Below are positions 27,847 to 36,881 of a stretch of 64,000 nucleotides of DNA, in pieces (within the stretch, counting starts at the first letter, position 1; each line of letters begins with the position of its first letter). The stretch is from Coriobacteriaceae bacterium (GTDB taxonomy: Bacteria; Actinomycetota; Coriobacteriia; Coriobacteriales; Coriobacteriaceae): contig CABOHA010000001.1 in assembly GCA_902399975.1 (NCBI GenBank), positions 831,397 through 895,396 on the forward strand, in the 5' to 3' direction. Below the pieces are notes generated by a model. That model ran no database searches. It had not been told where the DNA came from and saw only the letters and a program-made list of their open reading frames with translations. A program made the position numbers and the translations under genes.

Positions 27847-28539
27847 ATGTCGTATACGGTGACCGAGGCCACGGTCGTCTTTCCCGATAAGAAGGCGGCC
27901 TCCTCTTTCTCGAGCGGGTATGCGTCCAAAAAGCCTTGCGCACATATCGATTGTGAGCTTGAGGGCGGTTTTGAGCGGTCCATTTGGATTCCCGTGCGGG
28001 TCGCGCGCCTGTATGTCAAAAATCGCCCCGATCTTCCCTGTGATTGGGATAACTTTCGTGAAGCGGTGCAGCTCATCGAGCGTAAATGTGCACTTACCAT
28101 GGTGACCGAGATGCTATCGCGACGCGACCATGCGACGGGTGAGGTCTGTGACAAGTTGGCACGCTACGGCTTTCGCCAGCCCGCGATCGATTTCGCCGTC
28201 GAGCGCGCCACCGAGTATCGCTTTTTAGACGAGAACCGCTTTTGCTCGTACTTTATCGAGGAACGCAAGCGGCGCGGTTGGGGACAGCGTAAAATCGAGA
28301 CCGAGCTCAAGCGCCGTCATGTCGTGCTCGATGACATTCCCGGTTATCCGGAGGATTATTTTGCCGTCGAAGACGATTTGGCGCGTGCGTCAGCCTTGCT
28401 CGCCAAGCGGCGTGTTCCAGAGACGCGCGGATTCGAAAAACTGGTTCGGTTTTTGATGGGTAAGGGCTTCTCGTATCACATCGCCGCCGATGCCGTTAAG
28501 GCACGTCTCGATGCCGAACGTGAGGAATGTGCGGTTTAG
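27847..28539 (+). CDS. recX: Regulatory protein RecX
   Basis: This 230-residue protein has three-helix RecX repeats, including MLSRRDHATGEVCDKLARYGF and ENRFCSYFIEERKRRGWGQRKI. RecX binds RecA filaments and restrains their activity. The first 75 residues form a beta-rich N-terminal extension, seen in other Gram-positive RecX proteins. It begins 11 nt after recA and is most likely co-expressed under the same SOS control. Confidence 0.9.
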   Translation: MSYTVTEATVVFPDKKAASSFSSGYASKKPCAHIDCELEGGFERSIWIPVRVARLYVKNRPDLPCDWDNFREAVQLIERKCALTMVTEMLSRRDHATGEVCDKLARYGFRQPAIDFAVERATEYRFLDENRFCSYFIEERKRRGWGQRKIETELKRRHVVLDDIPGYPEDYFAVEDDLARASALLAKRRVPETRGFEKLVRFLMGKGFSYHIAADAVKARLDAEREECAV

Positions 28540-28601
28540 GCGTATGCGTTTTGTGGCCCTGCCGTTCACCGCGTTTTAGCCGCCGTGCTGGAGCCATTTA
28601 T

Positions 28602-28630
28602 TTGACAGTTGTTGTGGTTCAACGTACGAT
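28602..28630 (+). promoter_or_regulatory. rny promoter
   Basis: A perfect TTGACA (28602-28607) and TACGAT (28625-28630) are separated by 17 nt. Initiation near 28637 gives a 5' untranslated region of about 160 nt before rny. Confidence 0.75.
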
Positions 28631-28735
28631 AAACACTGTCATTTGCTTTGTGATATGTGCTCATCTGTGATGAGTTTGTTTATATGTTTATCTGTATCCG
28701 ACCCGCATAAGCTGCGCCCATATTACTCAAATGTC

Positions 28736-28764
28736 GCGAGCCGTTCGTAAGGACGGTTCGCTTT
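28736..28764 (+). promoter_or_regulatory. Hairpin in the rny leader
   Basis: GCGAGCCGT at 28736-28744 pairs with ACGGTTCGC at 28753-28761 (one wobble), followed by TTTGTTG. It lies in the rny 5' leader, 35 nt before the ATG, and could be an attenuator or stability element. Confidence 0.4.
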
Positions 28765-28796
28765 GTTGTGTAACGAATCCATAAAAAGGAGTGAGC

Positions 28797-30347
28797 ATGC
28801 CTATCATCGCAGCGCTCGTTGGCATCATTTTGGGTGCCATCGCCGCCATTGCCTACATGCGCACCGCCAAGCAGGGTAGTCTTCACGAGGCCGACGAAAA
28901 AATCCAGTCGGCACACGCACAGGCTGAGTCCCTGATCGGTGATGCTAAGCGTCAGGCCGAGACCCTCAAAAAAGAGGCTCTGCTCGAGGCTAAAGAGGAG
29001 ATCATCAAGAACAAGCAGGCCGCCGAGGCCGAGGACAAGCAGCGTAAGAACGAGATTCGTACGCTCGAGAACCGCGTGATGCAGCGCGAGGAATCCCTCG
29101 ATCGCCGCAACGACGCTCTCGACAAGCGCGAGCATCAGCTGTCCAGCCAGGCCGGTCAGGTCGAGAAGCGCTCCCGTGAGCTCGAGGAGCTCTGCGCAAA
29201 GCAGACCTCCGAGCTCGAGCGTATCGCCGACCTTACCCGCGAGGACGCCCACAAGGAGCTCCTCAATAAGGTTCGCGGCGAGGTCACCCACGAGGCCGCC
29301 ACGATCATTCGCGAGTCCGAGCAGCAGGTTCGCGCCGAGTGCCACAAGACCGCCCAGGAAATTCTGTCTCTGGCGATTCAGCGCTGCGCTGCCGACCACA
29401 CTGCCGAGGTCACCGTTACCTCCGTGCACATTCCCTCTGATGACCTCAAGGGCCGTATCATCGGTCGCGAGGGTCGCAACATCCGGACCTTCGAGCAGGT
29501 TTCCGGCGTCAACCTCGTGATCGACGACACGCCCGAGACCGTCGTTCTTTCGAGCTTCGACCCGGTCCGTCGTGAGACCGCCCGTGTCGCCCTCGAGAAC
29601 CTCATCGCCGACGGCCGCATTCACCCTGCCCGTATCGAGGAGATGTATCACAAGGCCGCCGACCTGGTTCAGCAGCGCGTGCGCGAGGCTGGCGAGCAGG
29701 CTGCCTTCGATACCGGCATCCACGACCTGCACCCCGAGATCGTCAAGACCCTTGGTGCCCTGCGCTACCGTACCTCGTTTGGTCAGAACGTACTTCAGCA
29801 CTCCCTCGAGGTCTCTGATCTGTGCGGCGTGATGGCTTCCGAGCTTGGCCTGGACGTTGTGACTGCCAAGCGCGCTGGCCTGCTGCACGACCTGGGCAAG
29901 GCAATCGACCATGACGTCGAGGGCCCGCATGCCGTCATCGGCGCCGAGCTGGCCCGCCGTTATGGCGAGAAGCCCGTTATCGTCCACGCTATCGAGGCTC
30001 ACCATGCCGATGTCGACCCCAACACGGTGCTCGATGTCCTGGTGCAGGCCGCCGATGCTGTCTCTGCCTCTCGCCCCGGTGCCCGTCGCGAGTCTGCCGA
30101 GAACTACATCAAGCGTCTTGAGAAGCTCGAGGAGATCGCCAACTCCCATGACGGCGTCGAGCGCACCTATGCCATGCAGGCTGGTCGCGAGGTCCACGTC
30201 ATGGTTCAGCCGGACAAGATCTCCGATGCCCAGTCCACGGTCCTGGCTCACGATATCGCCCATCAGATCGAGGAAGAGATGGAGTATCCCGGTCAGGTGC
30301 GCGTCGTCGTGATTCGCGAGAGCCGCGCTGTCGATATCGCTAAATAA
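28797..30347 (+). CDS. rny: Ribonuclease Y
   Basis: This 516-residue membrane-anchored endoribonuclease starts bulk mRNA decay. An N-terminal membrane helix (residues 2-20, [19 protein letters not shown]) is followed by a long charged coiled coil (about 25-200), a KH domain ([20 protein letters not shown]) and an HD domain ([19 protein letters not shown]). ATG 28797 is preferred over GTG 28791 because the GTG overlaps the AAAAGGAG ribosome binding site. It is followed one base later by a GHKL ATPase gene. Confidence 0.96.
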   Translation: MPIIAALVGIILGAIAAIAYMRTAKQGSLHEADEKIQSAHAQAESLIGDAKRQAETLKKEALLEAKEEIIKNKQAAEAEDKQRKNEIRTLENRVMQREESLDRRNDALDKREHQLSSQAGQVEKRSRELEELCAKQTSELERIADLTREDAHKELLNKVRGEVTHEAATIIRESEQQVRAECHKTAQEILSLAIQRCAADHTAEVTVTSVHIPSDDLKGRIIGREGRNIRTFEQVSGVNLVIDDTPETVVLSSFDPVRRETARVALENLIADGRIHPARIEEMYHKAADLVQQRVREAGEQAAFDTGIHDLHPEIVKTLGALRYRTSFGQNVLQHSLEVSDLCGVMASELGLDVVTAKRAGLLHDLGKAIDHDVEGPHAVIGAELARRYGEKPVIVHAIEAHHADVDPNTVLDVLVQAADAVSASRPGARRESAENYIKRLEKLEEIANSHDGVERTYAMQAGREVHVMVQPDKISDAQSTVLAHDIAHQIEEEMEYPGQVRVVVIRESRAVDIAK

Positions 30348-30348
30348 C

Positions 30349-31434
30349 ATGAGCGACGCGAACGAGCTCATCTCATTTATCGCGTCGATGTCGGGGGAGG
30401 GCAACCTTCGCGTCGAGGAGAACCTTGGCGAGGGGTATGTCCGCCTCCGCGTTTCGGAGGCCGAGCGGCGCCAGGCAAAGCACGACATTCAGCATGTCGA
30501 GGATATCGTCATCGAAATGCTCCGTAATGCTCGCGATGCCGGCGCCGACAAGGTCTATCTCGCCACGACCAAGGAAGACGGCGTCCGCACGCTTGTCTTT
30601 CTGGATAACGGTTCGGGCGTTCCGCAGGATATGCAAGAGCGAATCTTTGATGCCCGCGTTACCTCCAAGCTCGAGAGCATGAAGATGGACCGTTGGGGCG
30701 TTCACGGTCGTGGCATGGCATTGTTTTCGATCAAGCAGAACACCGATGAGGCCCGTGTGGTCACGTCCGGCGTCGATCTTGGTTCAGCCTTCAAGGTGAG
30801 CGTTGCGGCCGACCGCCTCAGTGAGCGTGCCGATCAGTCCAGCTGGCCCCAGGCCGTCAAGGATGAGGACGGACGTTATGTCTGCGCTCGCGGTCCACAT
30901 AATATTATTCGCGCTGCTTGTGAGTTTGCGCTCGAGGAGTTGCGTGGTTGCGATGTCTATCTTGGTTCTCCGTCTGAGATTGCCGCGACCCTTTATGCTC
31001 AGGCGTCAAGTCGGCTCGATACGTCTCGTCTCCTGTTCATTGATGACGAGAGCGAGCTTCCGGTTGTCGATCGTTTAGGCCTTGCTTCTGATGCCGAGGA
31101 CTTTATCCGTATTTGTTCGGGTTTGGGTCTTGAGATGTCCGAGCGCACGGCCCATCGCATTTTGGCAGGGCAGATTAAGCCCGTTCGCGGTGTGACCGCG
31201 CGTCTGCTGCGCGAGCGTGATTCGTCCTCGCATGCGCCGGCTCCTGTCGATCTCGCGAAGGATCGTCGCGGGCTACGTATTGCCAAGGATGACATGGCAC
31301 AGTTTTCGCGCGCTGTGGAACGCGACTTTAATGACCTTGCCGCCCGGTACTATCTCAACCTTTGCGGCGACCCAAAGATCCGTGTTTCGCGTGATCGAAT
31401 CACCGTGACCTTTGATCTTGCCAAAGAGGAATAG
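30349..31434 (+). CDS. Orphan GHKL-type ATP-binding protein, function unknown
   Basis: This 361-residue protein has an N-terminal Bergerat-fold ATPase. The N box is EMLRNARDAGADKVYL (Glu56, Asn60, Asp63), G1 is DNGSG at 86-90, and G2 is GVHGRGMALFSI from 117, the arrangement of MutL, Hsp90 and histidine kinases. No phosphoacceptor His, receiver or membrane segment is visible. The C-terminal half (about 170-361) is not recognised. The gene starts one base after the rny stop and ends 74 nt before spoVS, so it is likely co-transcribed with rny. In Bacillus this position holds ymdB. A role with RNase Y is inference from position. Confidence 0.75.
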   Translation: MSDANELISFIASMSGEGNLRVEENLGEGYVRLRVSEAERRQAKHDIQHVEDIVIEMLRNARDAGADKVYLATTKEDGVRTLVFLDNGSGVPQDMQERIFDARVTSKLESMKMDRWGVHGRGMALFSIKQNTDEARVVTSGVDLGSAFKVSVAADRLSERADQSSWPQAVKDEDGRYVCARGPHNIIRAACEFALEELRGCDVYLGSPSEIAATLYAQASSRLDTSRLLFIDDESELPVVDRLGLASDAEDFIRICSGLGLEMSERTAHRILAGQIKPVRGVTARLLRERDSSSHAPAPVDLAKDRRGLRIAKDDMAQFSRAVERDFNDLAARYYLNLCGDPKIRVSRDRITVTFDLAKEE

Positions 31435-31508
31435 TGCCTTTACCGAGTCCACTCGGTACGATACAGTTATTGCAGTTAAAACGTACTTTTAAATGCAGGA
31501 GTTTCTTC

Positions 31509-31826
31509 ATGGATTGCCTGAAGGTATCAAGCAAATCATCGCCCGCGTCCGTTGCCGGCGCCATCGCCGGCATGGTCAAGGATGGTGTACCCGTCAACAT
31601 CCAGTGTGTCGGCGCCGGTGCCGTCAACCAGGCCATTAAGGCCGTTGCTATCGCGCGCGGTTTTTTGATTCCAACCGGTTTTGATATTTCCTGCGCGCCC
31701 GTGTTCTCCGACATCCTCATTAACGGGGAGTCGCGCACGGCCATCCGCCTTTCTATCTACGTTCACCAGATCAATCGAGCTGCTATGGATAACGTCGTCA
31801 TGGATGATGTTAAGCCTGTGGCATAG
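31509..31826 (+). CDS. spoVS: Stage V sporulation protein S (SpoVS) family
   Basis: This 105-residue Alba-like protein contains LKVSSKSSPASVAGAIAGM, GAGAVNQAIKAVAIARGFL and SRTAIRLSIYVHQ, matching SpoVS closely. ATG 31509 is chosen for the AGGAG upstream and the conserved N-terminus. SpoVS is widespread in non-sporulating bacteria and probably binds nucleic acid. The order rny-(gene)-spoVS-miaB matches Bacillus. The C-terminal 15 residues extend beyond the usual end. Confidence 0.92.
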   Translation: MDCLKVSSKSSPASVAGAIAGMVKDGVPVNIQCVGAGAVNQAIKAVAIARGFLIPTGFDISCAPVFSDILINGESRTAIRLSIYVHQINRAAMDNVVMDDVKPVA

Positions 31827-31865
31827 CTTCTGCTTGCCTCGTTTCGCTCCCCATCGTTAGGACTT

Positions 31866-33242
31866 ATGCACATGGACCAGCGTTCCGTACGCGATATTCT
31901 TGCCGGTAAAACCTACTTTATCCGCACCTTTGGCTGCCAGATGAATCAGCACGACTCCGAGCGTGTGAGCGGTCTGCTTGATTCGTATGGCTGCCTCATG
32001 GCGCTCGATCCCGCGCATGCCGATATCGTTGTCTTCATGACGTGCTGCGTGCGCGAGGCCGCCGATACTCGCCTGTACGGTCAGTGCAATTCCTGCAAAA
32101 GCCTGCCGCCTTCGCCTTCGGGCAAGCGCGTGGTTGCCGTTGGCGGTTGCATCGCGCAGCGCGATGGTGAGGGCCTGCTCACCAACGTCGATAACGTCAA
32201 TGTCATCTTTGGTACGCATTCCATCGCACATGTGGCCGAGCTCATTGCCGAGGCGTTCCTGGACGGCAAGCGTCATATCCGCACCAATGAGCATGAGGAT
32301 ACGGATGCCATGAGCATGCCGTGGCATCGCGAGACCCAGTATCACGCCTGGGTGCCTATCATGACGGGCTGCAATAATTTCTGCACCTATTGCATCGTGC
32401 CGTACGTGCGCGGTCGCGAAAAGAGCCGCCCCTTCGAGGAAATTGTCGATGAGCTGACCGGTTTGGTGCGCCAGGGCGTGCGTGAGATTACACTGCTGGG
32501 CCAAAACGTTAACTCATATGGTCGCGATCTGTTTGGCAAGCCGCGTTTTGCCGATTTGCTGCGTGCCGTGGGCGATACGGGCGTGGAGCGTATCTTCTTT
32601 ACGTCTTCGCATCCCAAGGATCTGCTGCCCGAGACCATCGACGCCATGGCCGAGACATCTGCCGTTATGCCGCAACTGCACCTGGCCGTCCAGTCAGGTT
32701 CGACGCGGATCCTCAAAGAGATGAATCGTCGTTATACACGCGAGGACTATCTGGGCCTGGTCGATCGCATTCGCAACCGCATGCCCGATATCGCGCTCTC
32801 GACCGACATTATCGTTGGCTTCCCGGGCGAGACTGAAGAAGACTTTGAGCAGACGCTCTCACTTGCCGAGACGGTCCGCTATGCTCAGGCCTATACCTTC
32901 ATCTATTCCAAGCGCGCCGGTACTCCGGCCGCCGAAATTGACGATCCTACGCCGCATGAGGTTATTCTTGAGCGTTTCAACCGCCTGGTTAAGGTTATCG
33001 AGACCACGGCACACGAGTATAACCAGGGCGAGCTTCATACTGTGGTTCCGGCGCTCATTGAGGGAACGAGTAAAAAGAACGACGCGGTCCTGCTGGGCAA
33101 GAGTCCCAAGAATCAGACCGTGCATGCGCCTATCCCCGAGGGTTACAGCATCGATCAGCTTGTTGGTAGGATCGTTGATGTTGACGTTGACGTTGCCAAG
33201 ACCTGGTATTTGTCCGGCTCCGTTGTGGGCGAGCCGCGCTAA
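31866..33242 (+). CDS. miaB: tRNA-2-methylthio-N6-dimethylallyladenosine synthase MiaB
   Basis: This 458-residue radical SAM methylthiotransferase converts i6A37 to ms2i6A37. The N-terminal cluster Cys residues lie in TFGCQMNQHDSERVSG, FMTCCVREAAD and VGGCIAQRDG. The radical SAM motif is CNNFCTYC. LPQLHLAVQSGSTRILKEMNR and the TRAM domain follow. The upstream ribosome binding site is poor (TAGGAC). The stop overlaps the miaA ATG, so the enzyme that supplies its substrate is coupled to it. Confidence 0.96.
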   Translation: MHMDQRSVRDILAGKTYFIRTFGCQMNQHDSERVSGLLDSYGCLMALDPAHADIVVFMTCCVREAADTRLYGQCNSCKSLPPSPSGKRVVAVGGCIAQRDGEGLLTNVDNVNVIFGTHSIAHVAELIAEAFLDGKRHIRTNEHEDTDAMSMPWHRETQYHAWVPIMTGCNNFCTYCIVPYVRGREKSRPFEEIVDELTGLVRQGVREITLLGQNVNSYGRDLFGKPRFADLLRAVGDTGVERIFFTSSHPKDLLPETIDAMAETSAVMPQLHLAVQSGSTRILKEMNRRYTREDYLGLVDRIRNRMPDIALSTDIIVGFPGETEEDFEQTLSLAETVRYAQAYTFIYSKRAGTPAAEIDDPTPHEVILERFNRLVKVIETTAHEYNQGELHTVVPALIEGTSKKNDAVLLGKSPKNQTVHAPIPEGYSIDQLVGRIVDVDVDVAKTWYLSGSVVGEPR

Positions 33243-34180
33243 TGGTTTCTCCCGGGGCAGGTCTTTCCGCCGTTGCGATCGTCGGTCCGACGGCGGTTGG
33301 TAAGAGTGATGTTGCCGACCGTTTGGCAGCTCGTCTTTCGTCCGAAGTGCTGTCGTGCGATGCGATGCAAATCTATCGCGGCATGGACATCGGTACCGCA
33401 AAGATGGTGCCCGATGAGTGCACGGCGCCGCTGCGTCTCGTCGACATTGTAGAGCCGGGTGTGGCATATTCTGCTGCGCTTTATCAGGCTGACGCTCGCG
33501 CGCATGTTGAACGTCTCCTTGGTTCGGGTTGCCTGCCGGTTTTTTGCGGAGGTACGGGGCTGTATCTCAAGGCTGCCCTCGATGAGATGGACTTTCCCTC
33601 GGGTGAACTTGAGGACGATCGCCGTGCGGGCTATCAGGAGCTTTTCGAGCGTATTGGCGAGGAAGAGCTGCATGCCCTGCTTGCCGAGCGCGATCCAGAA
33701 TCGGCTGCTGTTATTCATCCCCATAACGTGCGGCGTGTGATTCGCGCGCTTGAGATGCATGATGATGGCGTCTCCTATGCGCAGCAAAAGTCGCAGTTTA
33801 GTGTTCCGCACGAGCATTATCATGCCCTATGGTTTGGTCTGACGCGTAATCGCGAGGTGCTCTACGAGCGCATTAACCTGCGCGTCGATCTGATGTTTGA
33901 GCAGGGTCTTGTCGATGAGGTCCGCGGTCTTATGGGCCAGGGGCTGGGTGATGCCCTGACGTCGATGCAGGCAATTGGCTATAAAGAGATCATCGATGCT
34001 TTCAATGGCGTGATGAGCATGGATGAGGCTCGCGAACTCATTAAGATGCGTTCGCGTCGTTATGCCAAGCGTCAGCTTTCGTGGTTTAAGCGTGATGACC
34101 GTATCGCGTGGTTTGATATGGATGAATGTACGATCGATGAGGTCGTTGAGGATATCCTGCATCGTATTGAGGCTGCCTAA
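33242..34180 (+). CDS. miaA: tRNA dimethylallyltransferase MiaA
   Basis: This 312-residue enzyme adds dimethylallyl to A37 of tRNAs reading UNN codons. The P-loop is VGPTAVGKSDVA, then SCDAMQIYRGMDIGTAK, FCGGTGLYLKA and the RRYAKRQLSWFKRD RNA-binding segment. The start overlaps miaB (TAATG) and the stop overlaps hflX in the same way, indicating a tightly coupled miaB-miaA-hflX operon. Confidence 0.96.
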   Translation: MVSPGAGLSAVAIVGPTAVGKSDVADRLAARLSSEVLSCDAMQIYRGMDIGTAKMVPDECTAPLRLVDIVEPGVAYSAALYQADARAHVERLLGSGCLPVFCGGTGLYLKAALDEMDFPSGELEDDRRAGYQELFERIGEEELHALLAERDPESAAVIHPHNVRRVIRALEMHDDGVSYAQQKSQFSVPHEHYHALWFGLTRNREVLYERINLRVDLMFEQGLVDEVRGLMGQGLGDALTSMQAIGYKEIIDAFNGVMSMDEARELIKMRSRRYAKRQLSWFKRDDRIAWFDMDECTIDEVVEDILHRIEAA

Positions 34181-35469
34181 TGGCCCGTTTCCCCCTTGTT
34201 CCCACGGCACCCGAGCCCGAGCGTGCCATTTTAGTTGGTGTTGAGTGGTGCGACAATGCATGGCCGCTCGATCGCTCGCTTGATGAGCTGGAGCGTCTTG
34301 CCCACACAGCTGGTGCCCGGTGCGTGGCACGCTTGTCGCAGCGTTTGGTAAAGCCGTATCCTAAATCGTTTATCGGTTCCGGTAAGGTTGAAGAGCTGTG
34401 CGGCCTGGTGCATCGCATGGATGCCGATGTCGTTATTTTTGACGACGACCTGACCCCCTCGCAGCAATCCTATTTGGAGAAAGCCGTGGGCGAGCCGGTA
34501 AAGATTATCGATCGTACAGCACTGATCCTAGATATCTTTGGCCTGCATGCTCAGACGCGTGAGGGACGCCTGCAGGTACAGCTGGCACAGCTTCAATATT
34601 TGTTGCCTCGCCTGCGTGGCATGTGGAGCCATCTCGCCAAGGAGCAGACGCGCGGCGGCATCGGCTCACGTTTTGGTCAGGGCGAAAGTCAGCTCGAGGT
34701 CGACCGTCGCCTCATTCGTAATAAGATCGCTGCGCTTCGTCGTGAGCTCAAGCAGGTTGAACAGCGTCGCGATGTTCAATCCAAGAACCGCATTGAGTCA
34801 CCGGCGTTTCGCGTCGCGTTAGCCGGTTATACCAATGCCGGTAAATCGACGTTGCTCAATCGTCTGACCGGCTCTACGGTACTTTCGCAGGACAAGCTGT
34901 TTGCTACGCTCGACCCGACGACGCGTTCGTATCGCCTGCCCGGCGGTCGCGGCATGACGATTACCGATACCGTCGGCTTTATTCAAAAGCTGCCCCATGG
35001 TCTGGTCGATGCCTTTAAATCGACGCTGTCCGAGGTTTTGGGTGCCGATCTAATTCTCAAAGTCGTAGATGCGTCTGACGAGGACTATGAGCGGCAGCTG
35101 GAGGCTGTCGACCGCGTGCTTGATGAGATCGGCGCCGGAGAGCGTTTAACGCTGACCGTATTCAATAAAATCGATCTTCTCGATAGCGTTGATCGATTGA
35201 GTTTCCGTCGTCGCTATCCGGAAGCCGTTCTGTTCTCGGCCCAAACGGGCGAGGGGCTCGACGATCTCGTTGATCGCATTGCTCGCGAGGCAGCTGCCAC
35301 CGATGTGTTGCTTTCCGCTGATATTCCGTATCGCGAGGGCGCTCTCATCACGCTGGTGCATGAGCAGGGAACCCTTCTGCATGAGGAATATCTCGAGGAC
35401 GGTGTTCGCATTGTGGCGAAGTTGCCGGCTCGTATTGCACCGCGGCTCGAGCGTTATCGCACCGAGTAG
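34180..35469 (+). CDS. hflX: Ribosome-associated GTPase HflX
   Basis: This 429-residue GTPase splits stalled ribosomes. The N-terminal HflX domain contains ARLSQRLVKPYPKSFIGSGK, followed by a helical linker with AQLQYLLPRLRGMWSHL and then the G domain: GYTNAGKSTLLN (G1), DTVGFIQKLPHGLVDAFKSTL (G3) and FNKIDLLD (G4). Its last 16 nt overlap the convergent DUF1624 gene on the other strand. Next to miaA as in many bacteria. Confidence 0.95.
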   Translation: MARFPLVPTAPEPERAILVGVEWCDNAWPLDRSLDELERLAHTAGARCVARLSQRLVKPYPKSFIGSGKVEELCGLVHRMDADVVIFDDDLTPSQQSYLEKAVGEPVKIIDRTALILDIFGLHAQTREGRLQVQLAQLQYLLPRLRGMWSHLAKEQTRGGIGSRFGQGESQLEVDRRLIRNKIAALRRELKQVEQRRDVQSKNRIESPAFRVALAGYTNAGKSTLLNRLTGSTVLSQDKLFATLDPTTRSYRLPGGRGMTITDTVGFIQKLPHGLVDAFKSTLSEVLGADLILKVVDASDEDYERQLEAVDRVLDEIGAGERLTLTVFNKIDLLDSVDRLSFRRRYPEAVLFSAQTGEGLDDLVDRIAREAAATDVLLSADIPYREGALITLVHEQGTLLHEEYLEDGVRIVAKLPARIAPRLERYRTE

Positions 35470-36158
35470 ACGAGCTCCAAAATGCCCAGAATGATGGGCT
35501 GATGCAGCAGATAAAAGGGGAGTGCGTGACGTCCAAGGCCGGCGAGCACCGGCAGGGGGTTGGCGTAGGCCCAGCTGGGGACGGTCTTATCGATTCCCTG
35601 CGCTATGTGTGCGGCGAAGTATCCTGCAAGATACATAAAGATAAACGGGATGATGGGGTAGTAATCACCTGAGACAAACCCAGGGCTCGGAAATCCCAGC
35701 CACGCCAGGTAGGGGACAGGGTAGATCGTTTTGGGGATGCTCCAGGTGAGGGCGAACAACACAAGGCATAGGGGCATGCCCCATCTCGCCGTTATCTTCT
35801 TAAGGACGGGATCGGTCAACGCCACGATGCCGGTGCATGCGGCCATGCAGTAGATGATGCCAAAATTAACCGAATCGTCGAATGAGACAAGTGTTGTTGC
35901 CAACCAGACAACGAGTGCTGCTAAGGCGTATTTGGCGGCACGTTTGATATTGTTGCGCGAAAGAGTGCACATCCAACCCGCGATAAACAAAAATACCCAG
36001 CTGATGCTGGCGCGCCAGACGTCTTGAAAGACAGTCTGGGTAAACCAAGGCATATCCCAGCCGTACAGGTAGGCGAGATCATAGCAAGCGTGAAAACCTG
36101 CCATAGAAATCATCGTAAACCCGCGGACGGTATCAAAGATGGTTATGCGTTTTTGCAT
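35454..36158 (-). CDS. DUF1624 / heparan N-acetyltransferase-like membrane protein
   Basis: This 234-residue polytopic membrane protein begins MQKRITIFDTVRGFTMISM, typical of DUF1624 and acyltransferase-like families that may move acyl groups across the membrane. Six or seven hydrophobic segments can be traced, ending with GLGRHALPFYLLHQPIILGI, a conserved C-terminal segment. The ATG overlaps the lexA stop by one base, so it is translationally coupled to lexA and probably shares its SOS control. The substrate is unknown. Confidence 0.8.
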   Translation of the reverse strand: MQKRITIFDTVRGFTMISMAGFHACYDLAYLYGWDMPWFTQTVFQDVWRASISWVFLFIAGWMCTLSRNNIKRAAKYALAALVVWLATTLVSFDDSVNFGIIYCMAACTGIVALTDPVLKKITARWGMPLCLVLFALTWSIPKTIYPVPYLAWLGFPSPGFVSGDYYPIIPFIFMYLAGYFAAHIAQGIDKTVPSWAYANPLPVLAGLGRHALPFYLLHQPIILGILELVYSVR

Positions 36159-36802
36159 TACGAGAACCGGCGCATCAAGCCGACGACTTTGCCCAGGATA
36201 ACGGGATTCGTTGCATAGATAGGTTCCATGGTGTCGTTCTCGGGCTGCAAGCGCACACGCCCCTGCTCCTTGTAGAACGTCTTGACGGTCGCCGAACCAT
36301 CAATCATGGCCACGACAATTTCGCCGTTCATGGCACTCTTTTGTTCACGGACGATGATGTAATCGCCATTGAAGATGCCGACATTGATCATTGAGCTCCC
36401 ATGCACCTCAAGGATAAAGGAACCCTGATCAGTGGCGATTTCGGTCGGGATAGTAAACGTGTCTTCGATATTCTGCTCGGCCAGAATGGGAATCCCAGCC
36501 GCGACGCGACCAACGAGCGGTAGCGAGACCGTTCCGCGAGGTGCGGTGGGCTCGTCAGATTTGGAAATTGAGACAGAGGAACCATCCTCGTTAAAGAGTT
36601 CCAGGGCGCGCGGCTTGGTGGCATCGCGCTTGAGTAGCCCGCGCGCCTCCAGGGCAGAGAGATGGGCGTGCACGGTGCTGGGGGAGGAAAGGCCCACGGC
36701 AGAAGCCATCTCGCGCACGCTGGGCGGATAACCCTTCTCCTGCTGATATTCCTTGATGAAGTCGTAAATTTGCTGCTGACGCTTGGTAATTTTGCGAGCC
36801 AT
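36158..36802 (-). CDS. lexA: SOS response repressor LexA
   Basis: This 214-residue protein has an N-terminal winged helix (MARKITKRQQQIYDF to about residue 65) and a C-terminal S24 peptidase domain. The cleavage site is Ala102-Gly103 in VGRVAAGIP, with catalytic Ser137 in HGSSM and Lys174 in SATVKTFY. The start at 36802 has an AGAGAGGA ribosome binding site; an ATG at 36823 would add seven residues. LexA represses SOS genes until RecA filaments stimulate self-cleavage. A LexA box lies 24 nt upstream, so it is probably autoregulated. Confidence 0.96.
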   Translation of the reverse strand: MARKITKRQQQIYDFIKEYQQEKGYPPSVREMASAVGLSSPSTVHAHLSALEARGLLKRDATKPRALELFNEDGSSVSISKSDEPTAPRGTVSLPLVGRVAAGIPILAEQNIEDTFTIPTEIATDQGSFILEVHGSSMINVGIFNGDYIIVREQKSAMNGEIVVAMIDGSATVKTFYKEQGRVRLQPENDTMEPIYATNPVILGKVVGLMRRFS

Positions 36803-36825
36803 CAGGGCATCCTCTCTACCCATGT

Positions 36826-36839
36826 CAAACAAATGTTCG
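36826..36839 (-). promoter_or_regulatory. SOS box upstream of lexA
   Basis: CAAACAAATGTTCG matches CGAAC-N4-GTTCG with one mismatch. It is the box nearest the lexA start and is likely its autoregulatory operator; no clear lexA -10/-35 pair was found. Confidence 0.75.
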
Positions 36840-36847
36840 AATTTTGC

Positions 36848-36875
36848 TTGACAGGAACAACTGTTCGAAGATAAT
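36848..36875 (+). promoter_or_regulatory. Promoter of the yneA-like gene with internal SOS box
   Basis: TTGACA (36848-36853) and GATAAT (36870-36875) are 16 nt apart. GGAACAACTGTTCG (36854-36867), one mismatch from the SOS consensus, occupies the spacer, as at recA. Confidence 0.8.
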
Positions 36876-36881
36876 AATAAC

